A stretch of DNA of 25,310 nucleotides from an uncultured Clostridium sp. (GTDB taxonomy: Bacteria; Bacillota; Clostridia; Clostridiales; Clostridiaceae), in NCBI RefSeq assembly GCF_937920395.1, contig NZ_CALEVF010000208.1:1-25310 (forward strand). The letters run 5' to 3'. The notes below the pieces were generated by a model, which ran no database searches, was not told where the DNA came from, and saw nothing but the letters and a program-made list of their open reading frames with translations. Of this stretch, positions 16,368 to 23,393 are shown piece after piece. Positions within the stretch are counted from its first letter, which is position 1. Each line of letters opens with the position of its first letter. Both the position numbers and the translations under genes were made by a program.

Positions 16368-16737
16368 AGCATATCACCTTTCATTTTATTCTTTTATTGA
16401 TATAATCCAGTTTAAGTGATGTTATAACTTACATATTATTACAAATAAATATTATTACCATCTCATTCTAACACAATATATTACATTTTAGTATATTTTT
16501 GATTTATTTTTATAAACTCTTGGTTAGATTAAAGATTAAAGTTTCAAATATAAAAATTTTTTTAGTATAACAAAATATATTATAAAATAACTTCTTAAGT
16601 AAATAGTATCTAATGGTATAATATTTGTAAATAATATGTGACATAACCATTAATAAAATTAATGGAAAAATGGTTTAGAAATAATAGAAGTATATAATTA
16701 ATTTATAAAAAATCCACAAGATTGGCGGGCAAATATT
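16368..16737. promoter_or_regulatory. divergent intergenic region with candidate promoter and small inverted repeat
   Basis: This gene-free stretch lies between the kinase and the CCG gene, which are transcribed apart. TATAAT at 16617-16622 with a weak TTAAGT 16 bases upstream could serve the plus-strand gene. The inverted repeat CCATTAAT-AAA-ATTAATGG (16647-16665) lies downstream of it, about 73 bp before the start codon, where a repressor or RNA hairpin could act. No coding frame is seen. Confidence 0.35.
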
Positions 16738-17022
16738 ATGAAAAAAGTATTTTCACCGGGGTGTGCTTTAACAATTTACAAACCAGCGTTAGGGAAAAAG
16801 GTACTGAATTTTTTTAAAGATAATTTAGTAGATGTAGAAGAATATCTGATTTGCTGTAGGCATAAACCCAATTTGGATAGTGGGACGCAAATAATAAATG
16901 TATGCGCAGGTTGTGATAGACGTTATAGGGAACCTTATGAAGGAATAACAACAATATCACTTTGGGAGGTATTAGCTGCGGTAAAAGATTTCCCATTCCC
17001 AGATTATAAAGGAAAAAAATGA
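16738..17022 (+). CDS. cysteine-rich CCG-domain (Fe-S) protein, N-terminal half
   Basis: Carries the first CCG-type cysteine cluster: SPGCALTIY (C9), LICCRH, and VCAGCDRRY (CxxC). This is the arrangement in HdrB-like and other CCG-domain proteins that bind special Fe-S centres or thiol/disulfide substrates. It ends GKK-TGA at an A7 run and overlaps the next ORF by ATGA (17019-17022). In the two-domain proteins I know, the second CCG domain continues in the same chain; one extra A, or a -1 slip on A7, would join GKK directly to MTILDACPTRNQ. The ribosome site is weak (GGCGGG). The protein is cytoplasmic with no signal or membrane segment. Its role is unknown; redox chemistry is inferred from the cysteine pattern. 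Confidence 0.75.
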   Translation: MKKVFSPGCALTIYKPALGKKVLNFFKDNLVDVEEYLICCRHKPNLDSGTQIINVCAGCDRRYREPYEGITTISLWEVLAAVKDFPFPDYKGKK

Positions 17023-17390
17023 CCATACTTGATGCATGTCCTACTAGAAATCAGGAAAGAATACATAATGCAGTAAGGATGCTACTTAAAAAAATGAACA
17101 TTACTTTGGTAGAACCAAAAAAAACGAAAACAAAGGGTATTTGTTGTGGAGATAGTTTTTATGGTATTTTTCCGGTGAAGCAAGTTAAGGAACATATGAA
17201 AAAACGAGCTCATGAGATGCCTGCTAGCGATGTTGTTGTTTATTGTGTTTCTTGTTCTAAATCAATGTATATAGGTGGTAAAAAGCCACGATATTTAGTA
17301 GACCTTTTATTTGGAGAGGATACAGATCGGGGTACTTTTGAGCCAGATGATTGGCATGGTAAGCTCAATAATTTTATAAATGATCATTAA
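17019..17390 (+). CDS. cysteine-rich CCG-domain (Fe-S) protein, C-terminal half
   Basis: Carries the second CCG cluster: DACPTRNQ, then GICCGDSFYG (the CCG signature itself), then YCVSCSKSMY (CxxC). It ends in a charged tail about residues 95-123. It begins at the ATG of an ATGA overlap with the first half and has no good ribosome site of its own (AAAGGAAAAAA at best), so it is made either by termination-reinitiation or by -1 frameshifting on A7. Together the halves give about 217 residues, a size and domain order matching single-chain CCG proteins. It is flanked on both sides by minus-strand paralogous histidine kinases, which may be coincidence or a functional unit. Confidence 0.75.
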   Translation: MTILDACPTRNQERIHNAVRMLLKKMNITLVEPKKTKTKGICCGDSFYGIFPVKQVKEHMKKRAHEMPASDVVVYCVSCSKSMYIGGKKPRYLVDLLFGEDTDRGTFEPDDWHGKLNNFINDH

Positions 17391-17462
17391 ATATTACAAA
17401 GAAAAAACGTCACAAGACATTATTGATTGCAACGTTTAATAAGAAAGTTATTAGTAAAAAAA

Positions 17463-18389
17463 TCACAAATGAATATCGGAAAGCTCCACTTTTACGTTTT
17501 CATTTTTACTTGATATTTTGTTACTATGTACCGCATTTTTATTAGGTACAATTCGGCAGGGAAGATTAACTATAAACTTACTTCCTGTGACAACTTCACT
17601 TTGGGCGTAGATGAATCCAGAATGTAGTTCTACAATTGACTTAACCAAGCTAAGACCTATACCTGTTCCTTCTGTATTTCTTGATAGTGATTTATCTACC
17701 TGTTTAAATCTATCAAATATTGTTTCCAAGTTCTTCTGTTCAATACCAATGCCATTGTCCTTTACTGATATTTTAACAAATTCATCCTTAGTGTTAACAT
17801 CAATAAATATTTCATCACCTTTATCTGAAAATTTTATCGCATTGGATATAAGATTTAATACTACTCTTTCTATTTTCTCTGAATCGCAAGCAATAATTTT
17901 TTCTTCTGTATCTGTATCAAAAATAATATTTAGACCTTTACTATCAGTAAAATTAGTTACCGACATAACTATATCTTCTACAATTTCTACTATATTGTTA
18001 TTTGATAAGTGTAGTTCAAAAAAACCTGTTTCAATTTTTGATGAATCAACTATGTTATTAATAAGTTTAGATAATCTATAGCAATTTTGATTCATTGAAT
18101 TAATATGTTTAACAATTGACTCTTTCATTTTGTCTAATGAACAACTATTGCAGTACATGTTAAATAACTGCACCGTAGCAGACAGAACATTTAGAGGAGT
18201 TTTAAGCTCGTGGGATATATTAACTATAAATTCTTCCTGTGCTTGCATTGCTTTTCCCATAGTTTCCAATTGTTTCTTTTGTTCCACTTCAGATTTCTTT
18301 AATTTTTTAATCTCAATATTTTGTTTTTCAATAATAGTTCCAGCTGATACAAATTTTTCTACCATCCTATCATTATAAGTACATACCAC
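17463..18389 (-). CDS. soluble orphan sensor histidine kinase (paralogue of the 14958-16367 kinase)
   Basis: 308 residues. A short N-terminal coiled coil (about residues 15-53, KQNIEIKKLKKSEVEQKKQL) replaces the long repeat region of its paralogue. H box NISHELKTPLN with H60; N box VLNLISNAIKFS; G1 VKDNGIGI; F box FDRFKQVDKSL; G2 TGIGLSLVKSIVELH. All catalytic boxes are intact. The start is GTG at 18389, chosen because GGAGG (18397-18401) lies 7 bases upstream. No membrane span, receiver domain or neighbouring response regulator. The shared catalytic sequence and the C-terminal tail (KVELSDIHL versus RVELSDIYS) mark the two kinases as products of a duplication that now straddles the CCG gene. 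Input signal and target are unknown. Confidence 0.9.
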   Translation of the reverse strand: MVCTYNDRMVEKFVSAGTIIEKQNIEIKKLKKSEVEQKKQLETMGKAMQAQEEFIVNISHELKTPLNVLSATVQLFNMYCNSCSLDKMKESIVKHINSMNQNCYRLSKLINNIVDSSKIETGFFELHLSNNNIVEIVEDIVMSVTNFTDSKGLNIIFDTDTEEKIIACDSEKIERVVLNLISNAIKFSDKGDEIFIDVNTKDEFVKISVKDNGIGIEQKNLETIFDRFKQVDKSLSRNTEGTGIGLSLVKSIVELHSGFIYAQSEVVTGSKFIVNLPCRIVPNKNAVHSNKISSKNENVKVELSDIHL

Positions 18390-18593
18390 GATCCAGCCTC
18401 CATTATATATGTATATACTACAGTAGGGTTTCTGTTATAGAATTAACAATCAAAAATAATCTATCATAGTACCATTACTACATTTTACCATAAAACTCTT
18501 TATTTATATATGGCTTAAACCTAATTATGAAGATATATTTAACATAATTAAAATTAAGATATGAATTATATAAAATACCAATTAAAGTATTGT

Positions 18594-18646
18594 TGTTAAA
18601 GTTTTTTTAAAAATACATATATACTTTAACAATGTTAAAGTATATA
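18594..18646. promoter_or_regulatory. perfect 14-bp-arm palindrome plus extra half-site upstream of the DUF2089 gene
   Basis: TATATACTTTAACA (18618-18631), centre A (18632), TGTTAAAGTATATA (18633-18646): a perfect 29-bp dyad. A further half-site TGTTAAAGT lies at 18594-18602. TATAAT (18643-18648) abuts the dyad and could be the -10 box. The start codon of the regulator is 60 bp downstream. This is the shape expected for an autoregulatory operator. The rest of 18390-18706 shows only AT-rich sequence and the leader of the kinase gene. Confidence 0.55.
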
Positions 18647-18706
18647 ATAATATTGTTAATAAATATATTTAATATTTTTAAAATAAAGTTAAGGCGTGAT
18701 GTTTAA

Positions 18707-19006
18707 ATGTCAATAGATATAATGCCAGATTGGTTAGCGACTTTAGACGATGAGGATATAAGTTTTATTAAAAAATTTATAAAAACGTCGGGATCGTTAA
18801 AAGAAATTGCAAGTATTTATGAGGTAACTTATCCTACGGTAAGACTTAGATTAGACCGTTTAATTCAAAAAATACAAATATCAGAGGATACAACAAATGA
18901 GCCATATATTTCACTTATAAAGAAATTGGCAATTAACGAAAAGTTAGATTTTGATACCGCTAAGATTTTAATTTTAGAATACAAAAAAACAAAAAAGGAG
19001 AATTAA
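18707..19006 (+). CDS. DUF2089-family small DNA-binding protein
   Basis: 99 residues. The sequence MPDWLATLDDEDISFIKKFI, then KTSGSLKEIASIYEVTYPTV and RLRLDRLIQKI is the DUF2089 pattern, a helix-turn-helix resembling sigma-factor region 4 (SLKEIA..YEVTYPTVR). Full-length members often carry an N-terminal zinc ribbon; this one lacks it. The ribosome site is AAGGCGTGAT upstream of ATG 18707. It is four bases upstream of a small membrane protein gene and so in one operon with it. The pairing of a small cytoplasmic regulator with a three-helix membrane protein suggests a membrane-linked stress or envelope response; this is inference. A near-perfect operator candidate lies upstream (18618-18646). 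Confidence 0.85.
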   Translation: MSIDIMPDWLATLDDEDISFIKKFIKTSGSLKEIASIYEVTYPTVRLRLDRLIQKIQISEDTTNEPYISLIKKLAINEKLDFDTAKILILEYKKTKKEN

Positions 19007-19010
19007 TAAA

Positions 19011-19316
19011 ATGCCTATAGTAGTTCCAATTCTTTTATTAGTAATTATTATGCTACAAATATTTTTATCTAAAAATGAAAATAAGCGTCTTGGTTTAATA
19101 TTACCAGCAATAAATGTTATTATTTCTGTAATGGTACTTATCTTAACTGTTTATTTTGTGAATCAAACCATTCCTCAAATTATTATACAAGTTATTATGT
19201 TATTTTTATTATTTAATATTTCAACAGCTATTTTATTAGCTATATATTTTGCTTGTCGTAAAAAGGTAAAAAAGAAAAATGAAATAGATAAAATGAACAT
19301 CCAAGATTTGAACTAA
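19011..19316 (+). CDS. small three-helix membrane protein of unknown function
   Basis: 101 residues with three hydrophobic segments: about 3-19 (IVVPILLLVIIMLQIFL), 29-51 (LILPAINVIISVMVLILTVYFV region) and 57-86 (QVIMLFLLFNISTAILLAIY), then a lysine-rich cytoplasmic-type tail (CRKKVKKKNEIDKMN). AAGGAG precedes the ATG by 9 bases. It is co-transcribed with the DUF2089 regulator (4-base gap). I do not recognise a family. It may sequester or be controlled by the regulator. A weak hairpin with a T-rich tail (TGTCAC 19342-19347 with GTGGCA 19359-19364) may end the transcript. Confidence 0.75.
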   Translation: MPIVVPILLLVIIMLQIFLSKNENKRLGLILPAINVIISVMVLILTVYFVNQTIPQIIIQVIMLFLLFNISTAILLAIYFACRKKVKKKNEIDKMNIQDLN

Positions 19317-19384
19317 GAATTTCGCTAGAGCTTGTTATGTTTGTCACTTGTCATGTGGGTGGCACTTGTTTTTGCTCTTTGACT

Positions 19385-20722
19385 TTATTTTTGTTTTTTA
19401 ATGTACCAATATACAGGCAATCCAATTAATGTTATACCAATTCCTATAAGTGCTTTTAAAGTATCAGTTAAAAGTGTGCTAAATAGGATGTATAGTCCTC
19501 CGATAATACCTATTAATGGTACTATTGGGTAAAATGGTACTTTATAAGGTCTAGCTAATTCTTTATGTTTTGTTCTCAATATAAAGATACCAGCTACTGC
19601 CATTGTGAAGAAAATCCATAAAACAAAGACAACAAGATCAGTTAAGGTGTTAAATGAACCGCTAAATATATATATACAAATAAGTACAACCTCTAAGATA
19701 TATGCATTTAATGGAGTTTGGTATTTTTGATTAACTTTTACGAGAAGCTTACTATAAGGTAAAAGTTTATCTTGGCCCATAGCAAAAGGAATTCTAACTC
19801 CTGTCATTAGGTAACCATTTAGTGCTCCAAAGATTGAAATAAATATACCAGCAGATATAAATAGTGAACCAGATTTTCCAAGTAAAACGGAGGCAACATC
19901 TGATGCTACTGTACTCGAACTTATAACAGCGGCCATAGGAATTACGTTTATAATTGCTAAATTAAATAAAACATATACTATTATAGTAATTGTTAAACCT
20001 ACAATTATGGATCTTGGTATATCTTTTTTAGGGTTTTTAAGTTCTCCACCCATATTGCTTACACTAACCCATCCATCATATGCCCAAAGTGTTCCAAGAA
20101 CAGCTGCTCCAAACCCAGCACCAGCTCCAGTTGATCCTGTTGGCATTGAAAAACTATGAGCAGTTCCTTTTATAAGGCCTAAAGCGATAATAATAAAGAT
20201 TGGAATTAGTTTTGCGATAGTTGCAATAAACTGGATTTTACTCGCAAGTTTTGTTGATAATATATTTGCAGTTGTAATAATTAAAAGCATTAATATCGCA
20301 AACAATTTTTGCTGTATTCCACTCATTGGCACAAAATTAGTAGCTTGAGTAGCTAAAACTATTGCGAGAGCTGCAACGGATCCAGGTACATAAATAACTG
20401 TTTGTACCCAACCAAATAAGAATGCACATTTTTCACCATAAAGTTCTTTAAGATATACAAATACACCTCCAGTTTTTGGAATAGCAGCTGCTATTTCAGC
20501 AATAGTAAGGCTTGAGGCTATAGTTATAACTCCACCTGCTACCCAAGCAAGTATCCCTATCATTGGGGAACCAGCATTTCTAAAGACGATTGAAGGTTTA
20601 AAGAAAATACCTGAACCTATAACCATACCTATAACTACTGTAATGGCTTCTAGAAAACCGATTTCTCTCCTCAGTGTTTTGGGAAGATTAATAGGGTTCT
20701 TAAAATTTTGTGATGGTTTCAA
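19385..20722 (-). CDS. APC-superfamily amino acid permease (LAT/SteT-like)
   Basis: 445 residues, about 12 membrane helices. The first helix holds the substrate-binding signature VIGMVIGSGIFFKPS. IPKTGGVFVYLKELYGEKCAF and GTLWAYDGWVSVSNMGGELK are conserved in L-type amino acid exchangers such as the serine/threonine exchanger SteT; the substrate cannot be fixed from sequence. The start is TTG at 20722, with AAAGGATG about 9 bases upstream; no better ATG is in frame near the conserved N-terminus. The gene stands alone on the minus strand, diverging from surE. Its promoter (TTGCAA-17-TATAAT, 20788-20816) is embedded in a perfect 16-bp inverted repeat, suggesting repression. Confidence 0.88.
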   Translation of the reverse strand: MKPSQNFKNPINLPKTLRREIGFLEAITVVIGMVIGSGIFFKPSIVFRNAGSPMIGILAWVAGGVITIASSLTIAEIAAAIPKTGGVFVYLKELYGEKCAFLFGWVQTVIYVPGSVAALAIVLATQATNFVPMSGIQQKLFAILMLLIITTANILSTKLASKIQFIATIAKLIPIFIIIALGLIKGTAHSFSMPTGSTGAGAGFGAAVLGTLWAYDGWVSVSNMGGELKNPKKDIPRSIIVGLTITIIVYVLFNLAIINVIPMAAVISSSTVASDVASVLLGKSGSLFISAGIFISIFGALNGYLMTGVRIPFAMGQDKLLPYSKLLVKVNQKYQTPLNAYILEVVLICIYIFSGSFNTLTDLVVFVLWIFFTMAVAGIFILRTKHKELARPYKVPFYPIVPLIGIIGGLYILFSTLLTDTLKALIGIGITLIGLPVYWYIKKQK

Positions 20723-20764
20723 ATTAAATCATCCTTTCTTGTTTATTATTAGAGTGGTAGAAGG

Positions 20765-20816
20765 TTTTTATCTATTTTGGGATAATAATTATACCAAAAT
20801 AGATAAAAAATTGCAA
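20765..20816 (-). promoter_or_regulatory. promoter of the permease gene embedded in a perfect inverted repeat
   Basis: On the minus strand, TTGCAA (20811-20816) and TATAAT (20788-20793) are spaced 17 bp, a good vegetative promoter. TTTTTATCTATTTTGG (20765-20780) and CCAAAATAGATAAAAA (20794-20809) are perfect 16-bp arms: one fills the -35/-10 spacer and the other lies just downstream of the -10. No U tail follows in either direction, so an operator is more likely than a terminator. Confidence 0.6.
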
Positions 20817-20926
20817 GAAGTGTGAATATTAATTCATACTTGCCCATATATATCTATTGTTATAAGATGTATATATGTAAATTATAAAATTATTATGTAT
20901 TATAGTGAATAATTGGAGGAATGAAA

Positions 20927-21679
20927 ATGAGAGTGTTATTGACAAACGATGATGGTATAAATGCAAAAGGAATATATGCCTTAGCTAAAGAACTTGAAAA
21001 AAATCATGAAGTAATTATCGTAGCACCGGATAAAGAGAGAAGTGCGTGTGGACATTCAATAACACTTACAAGACCACTTTGTGTTAAAGAAACTAAGCTT
21101 AAAGGAATAAAAGCGAAGGCTTTCAGTGTAGATGGAACTCCAGCTGATTGTGTAAAAATTGCAATTAATAAGCTTGTAGATGAGAAAATAGATATGGTAG
21201 TATCAGGTATTAATAGGGGGTTTAATTTAGGGACAGATGTTTTATATTCTGGAACGGTGTCAGCTGCAATTGAAGCAACAATATATAAAATACCAGCAAT
21301 GGCGGTTTCTGTTGAGTTTGACCGTAATACTGAAAACTATGATTTAGCTGCTAAATATGCAGGAGTTATACTGCTTAAGGCTATTGAAAACAAAATTAAC
21401 AATGATATTGTATTAAATGTAAATATCCCAATGCTTGCGGAAAATGAAATAAAAGGAATTAAGGTATGCAAAATCGGCAGTAGATTGTATAATAACAAAT
21501 ATGTAGAATCTATCGGGGAAAATAATGAAACTCAGTATCAAATTAAGGGCACAGCAAAAGATATTCATGAGGAAGATTCTGATACAATATATTTTAAAGA
21601 GGGATATGTTACTGTTACGCCACTTCATTATGATCTAACTAATTTTGAAATATTAAAGGATGTAGGTAAATGGTTTTAA
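20927..21679 (+). CDS. surE: 5'/3'-nucleotidase SurE
   Basis: Metal-dependent nucleoside monophosphate phosphatase, linked to survival and nucleotide pool control. The signature MRVLLTNDDGINAKG opens the protein, with metal-binding D8 and D9; APDKERSACGHSITLTRPL, VDGTPADCVKIAI and SGINRGFNLGTDVLYSGTVSAA are the further conserved blocks (metal-binding Ser and Asn within SACGHS and SGIN). 250 residues is the usual length. ATG 20927 was chosen over ATG 20921 because GGAGG (20915-20919) lies 7 bases before it but only one base before the other. It is monocistronic; hairpin repeat copy C with T6 on its 3' side probably ends the transcript. Confidence 0.95.
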   Translation: MRVLLTNDDGINAKGIYALAKELEKNHEVIIVAPDKERSACGHSITLTRPLCVKETKLKGIKAKAFSVDGTPADCVKIAINKLVDEKIDMVVSGINRGFNLGTDVLYSGTVSAAIEATIYKIPAMAVSVEFDRNTENYDLAAKYAGVILLKAIENKINNDIVLNVNIPMLAENEIKGIKVCKIGSRLYNNKYVESIGENNETQYQIKGTAKDIHEEDSDTIYFKEGYVTVTPLHYDLTNFEILKDVGKWF

Positions 21680-21715
21680 CGATCCATAAGAGGATATAGA
21701 CATGTTTTTACACGA

Positions 21716-21903
21716 AAAAAAGAATATATTACGTATAATGCATTGAAGCAAGCTTTAGAACTTCTTATTTTATTTTTAATTAAGATGCGTTAAAAAAACA
21801 TATGTTTGAGCATAGCGAGTTTATGTTTTTAGCAAATTAAGTAAAAATAAAATTAGTAGTTCTTAGCGAAGATGAATGCAATACTAGTAATATATTCTTT
21901 TTT
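21716..21903 (-). repeat. dispersed long-hairpin intergenic repeat, copy C (inverted), also a likely bidirectional terminator
   Basis: The outer arms AAAAAAGAATATATTA (21716-21731) and TAATATATTCTTTTTT (21888-21903) are perfect 16-bp complements; imperfect complementarity continues inward (ATGCATT with AATGCA, AGAACTTCTTATTTTA with TAAAATTAGTAGTTCT). The core at 21802-21825 reads, on the minus strand, CATAAACTCGCTATG then CTCAAACAT. Length (188 bp), flanking CGCATCT and ATGCATTA motifs match copy A. It fills the gap between convergent surE and the oxidoreductase gene, and each strand ends in T6, so it can terminate both. Confidence 0.75.
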
Positions 21904-21905
21904 AT

Positions 21906-23120
21906 TTATTTTTTTAATTTATCTAATAACTCGTCTACAGTTATACTAGACAAGTTTATCTCATCTAATGGTAATTCCTTTTCGATTGCAGATTTAAGAA
22001 GTGGTGACCTTCTAGCATCACCTATTACAATTGCACCAATAATTTTATTGCTTTTTATAAATATCTTTTTATAACCTACTCCATTAATGTCTTCATATAA
22101 CAATACTTTCGTAGATGGTGATTCTTCTATGCATCCCATAGAAAATAATGAAATGCCGAATGCGTTTAGCATTGTTACTGGAGTAATTTTTTCATATATA
22201 GCATCGTGCCCAGAAATATTGTAGCCTGCAACTTTTCCTTGTGACATAGCGATATTCCATAGTCCGATAACTTGATTTTCAAACTCTGCGATATCGCCTG
22301 CGGCATAAATATCTTTTATATTAGTTTCCATTTTATTGTTTACGAGTATTCCTCTTTCTTTTTTAATATCAGTATTTAAAATTAAATCCATATTAGGCTT
22401 AATACCTGTTGAGTGAATAACTATATCACACTTTAGCTCTACATCATCATTTGTAAGAATTCCTTCTACTTTATTATCAGTGCCTATTATTTTATTTACG
22501 CCAGTATTCGTTAGTATTTGTATTCCACAATCTTGTATTTTACTTTTTAATATTTCTGATGCTTTATCATCTAACTGGCGAGGCATAAGCCTTGGACATA
22601 ATTCAATAATTGTAACTTTAATATTATGCTGATGTAATATGAAGGCCATTTCAAGACCAAGTATTCCACCACCAAGAACTATTACGTTAGCGCCATCATT
22701 AAGATTCTCTTTAATATTTAAAGCGTCATTAAGACCTCGAAGCGTGTATACTCCATTCATATTTATACCATCAATGGGGGGGACGTTATTACTTGCACCG
22801 TTTGCAAGTAACAATTTATCATAACTAAGTTTACTGCCATCAAATAAGGACACTTCATGCGAAGTTGAATCTATGCTTACCACTTTAGTATTAATTAATA
22901 TTTTTACGTTATTTTGTTCATACCATTCTTTTTTTTGAATAAGTATGTTATTTTCCTCGAGGTTGTTGAACAGGCTTTTGGATAACTTTATTCTGGTATA
23001 TGGATAAAAATTTTCTTCTCCAATTAAATATATCTCTGAATCTAAATCTATTTCTCGAATTGATTTAATTGCTGTTATTGCTGTAATGCCACTACCTACG
23101 ATTATAATTTTTTTAGCCAT
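21906..23120 (-). CDS. NAD(P)/FAD-dependent oxidoreductase (NADH:rubredoxin oxidoreductase-like)
   Basis: A flavoprotein of the pyridine nucleotide-disulfide family without a redox disulfide. FAD motif IIIVGSGITAITA near the N-terminus; NAD motif VIVLGGGILGLEMAF about residue 145; second FAD motif IYAAGDIAEF. YPYTRIKLSKSL is typical of rubredoxin/ferredoxin reductases and the NirB N-terminus. In clostridia such enzymes feed electrons to rubredoxin for oxygen or peroxide detoxification; no rubredoxin or flavodiiron gene is here, so the acceptor is inferred. ATG 23120 was chosen over 23138 because GGGTGAT lies just before it. The resulting 404 residues are slightly longer than typical clostridial NROR, with an extra C-terminal tail (SSITVDELLDKLKK). 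It is monocistronic and converges on surE. Confidence 0.85.
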   Translation of the reverse strand: MAKKIIIVGSGITAITAIKSIREIDLDSEIYLIGEENFYPYTRIKLSKSLFNNLEENNILIQKKEWYEQNNVKILINTKVVSIDSTSHEVSLFDGSKLSYDKLLLANGASNNVPPIDGINMNGVYTLRGLNDALNIKENLNDGANVIVLGGGILGLEMAFILHQHNIKVTIIELCPRLMPRQLDDKASEILKSKIQDCGIQILTNTGVNKIIGTDNKVEGILTNDDVELKCDIVIHSTGIKPNMDLILNTDIKKERGILVNNKMETNIKDIYAAGDIAEFENQVIGLWNIAMSQGKVAGYNISGHDAIYEKITPVTMLNAFGISLFSMGCIEESPSTKVLLYEDINGVGYKKIFIKSNKIIGAIVIGDARRSPLLKSAIEKELPLDEINLSSITVDELLDKLKK

Positions 23121-23298
23121 CGATATCACCCATTTCATTTAAGATTTATTTTTTTGTTTTATCTACATGGTACATAAAATATTTTCATTATTTATGGGAC
23201 ATTCCCATTTATTGAGTATCTTAATGTTATCTTACACTTCATTTATGATAATATGCAAGAAAATAATTGATATTCATAGAGTAATTATTTAAAATATA

Positions 23299-23326
23299 TT
23301 TTAAAGTTATAACTTTTTGATATAAT
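23299..23326 (+). promoter_or_regulatory. candidate promoter of the methyltransferase/MTHFR gene
   Basis: TTTTAA (23299-23304) and TATAAT (23321-23326) are spaced 16 bp and lie about 68 bases before the start codon. The leader is too short for an S-box (SAM) riboswitch and none of its conserved elements is visible between 23121 and 23393. A short dyad ATGGGA-CAT-TCCCAT lies upstream near 23200. Confidence 0.4.
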
Positions 23327-23393
23327 TAGCCTAAAGAAATTTTAAAACAATTATCAAATATAAAATTTATGTTTGGTAGAGAGGGTGAATTAT

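Noticed and set aside
16814..17026. Minus-strand ORF opposite the CCG gene
   Set aside because: It is a shadow of the cysteine-rich gene; it has no ribosome site, and the plus-strand frame carries clear CCG motifs.
19342..19378. Terminator after the small membrane protein gene
   Set aside because: The stem is only 6 bp with a U-G pair and an 11-nt loop. It is mentioned with the gene but not listed as a separate feature.
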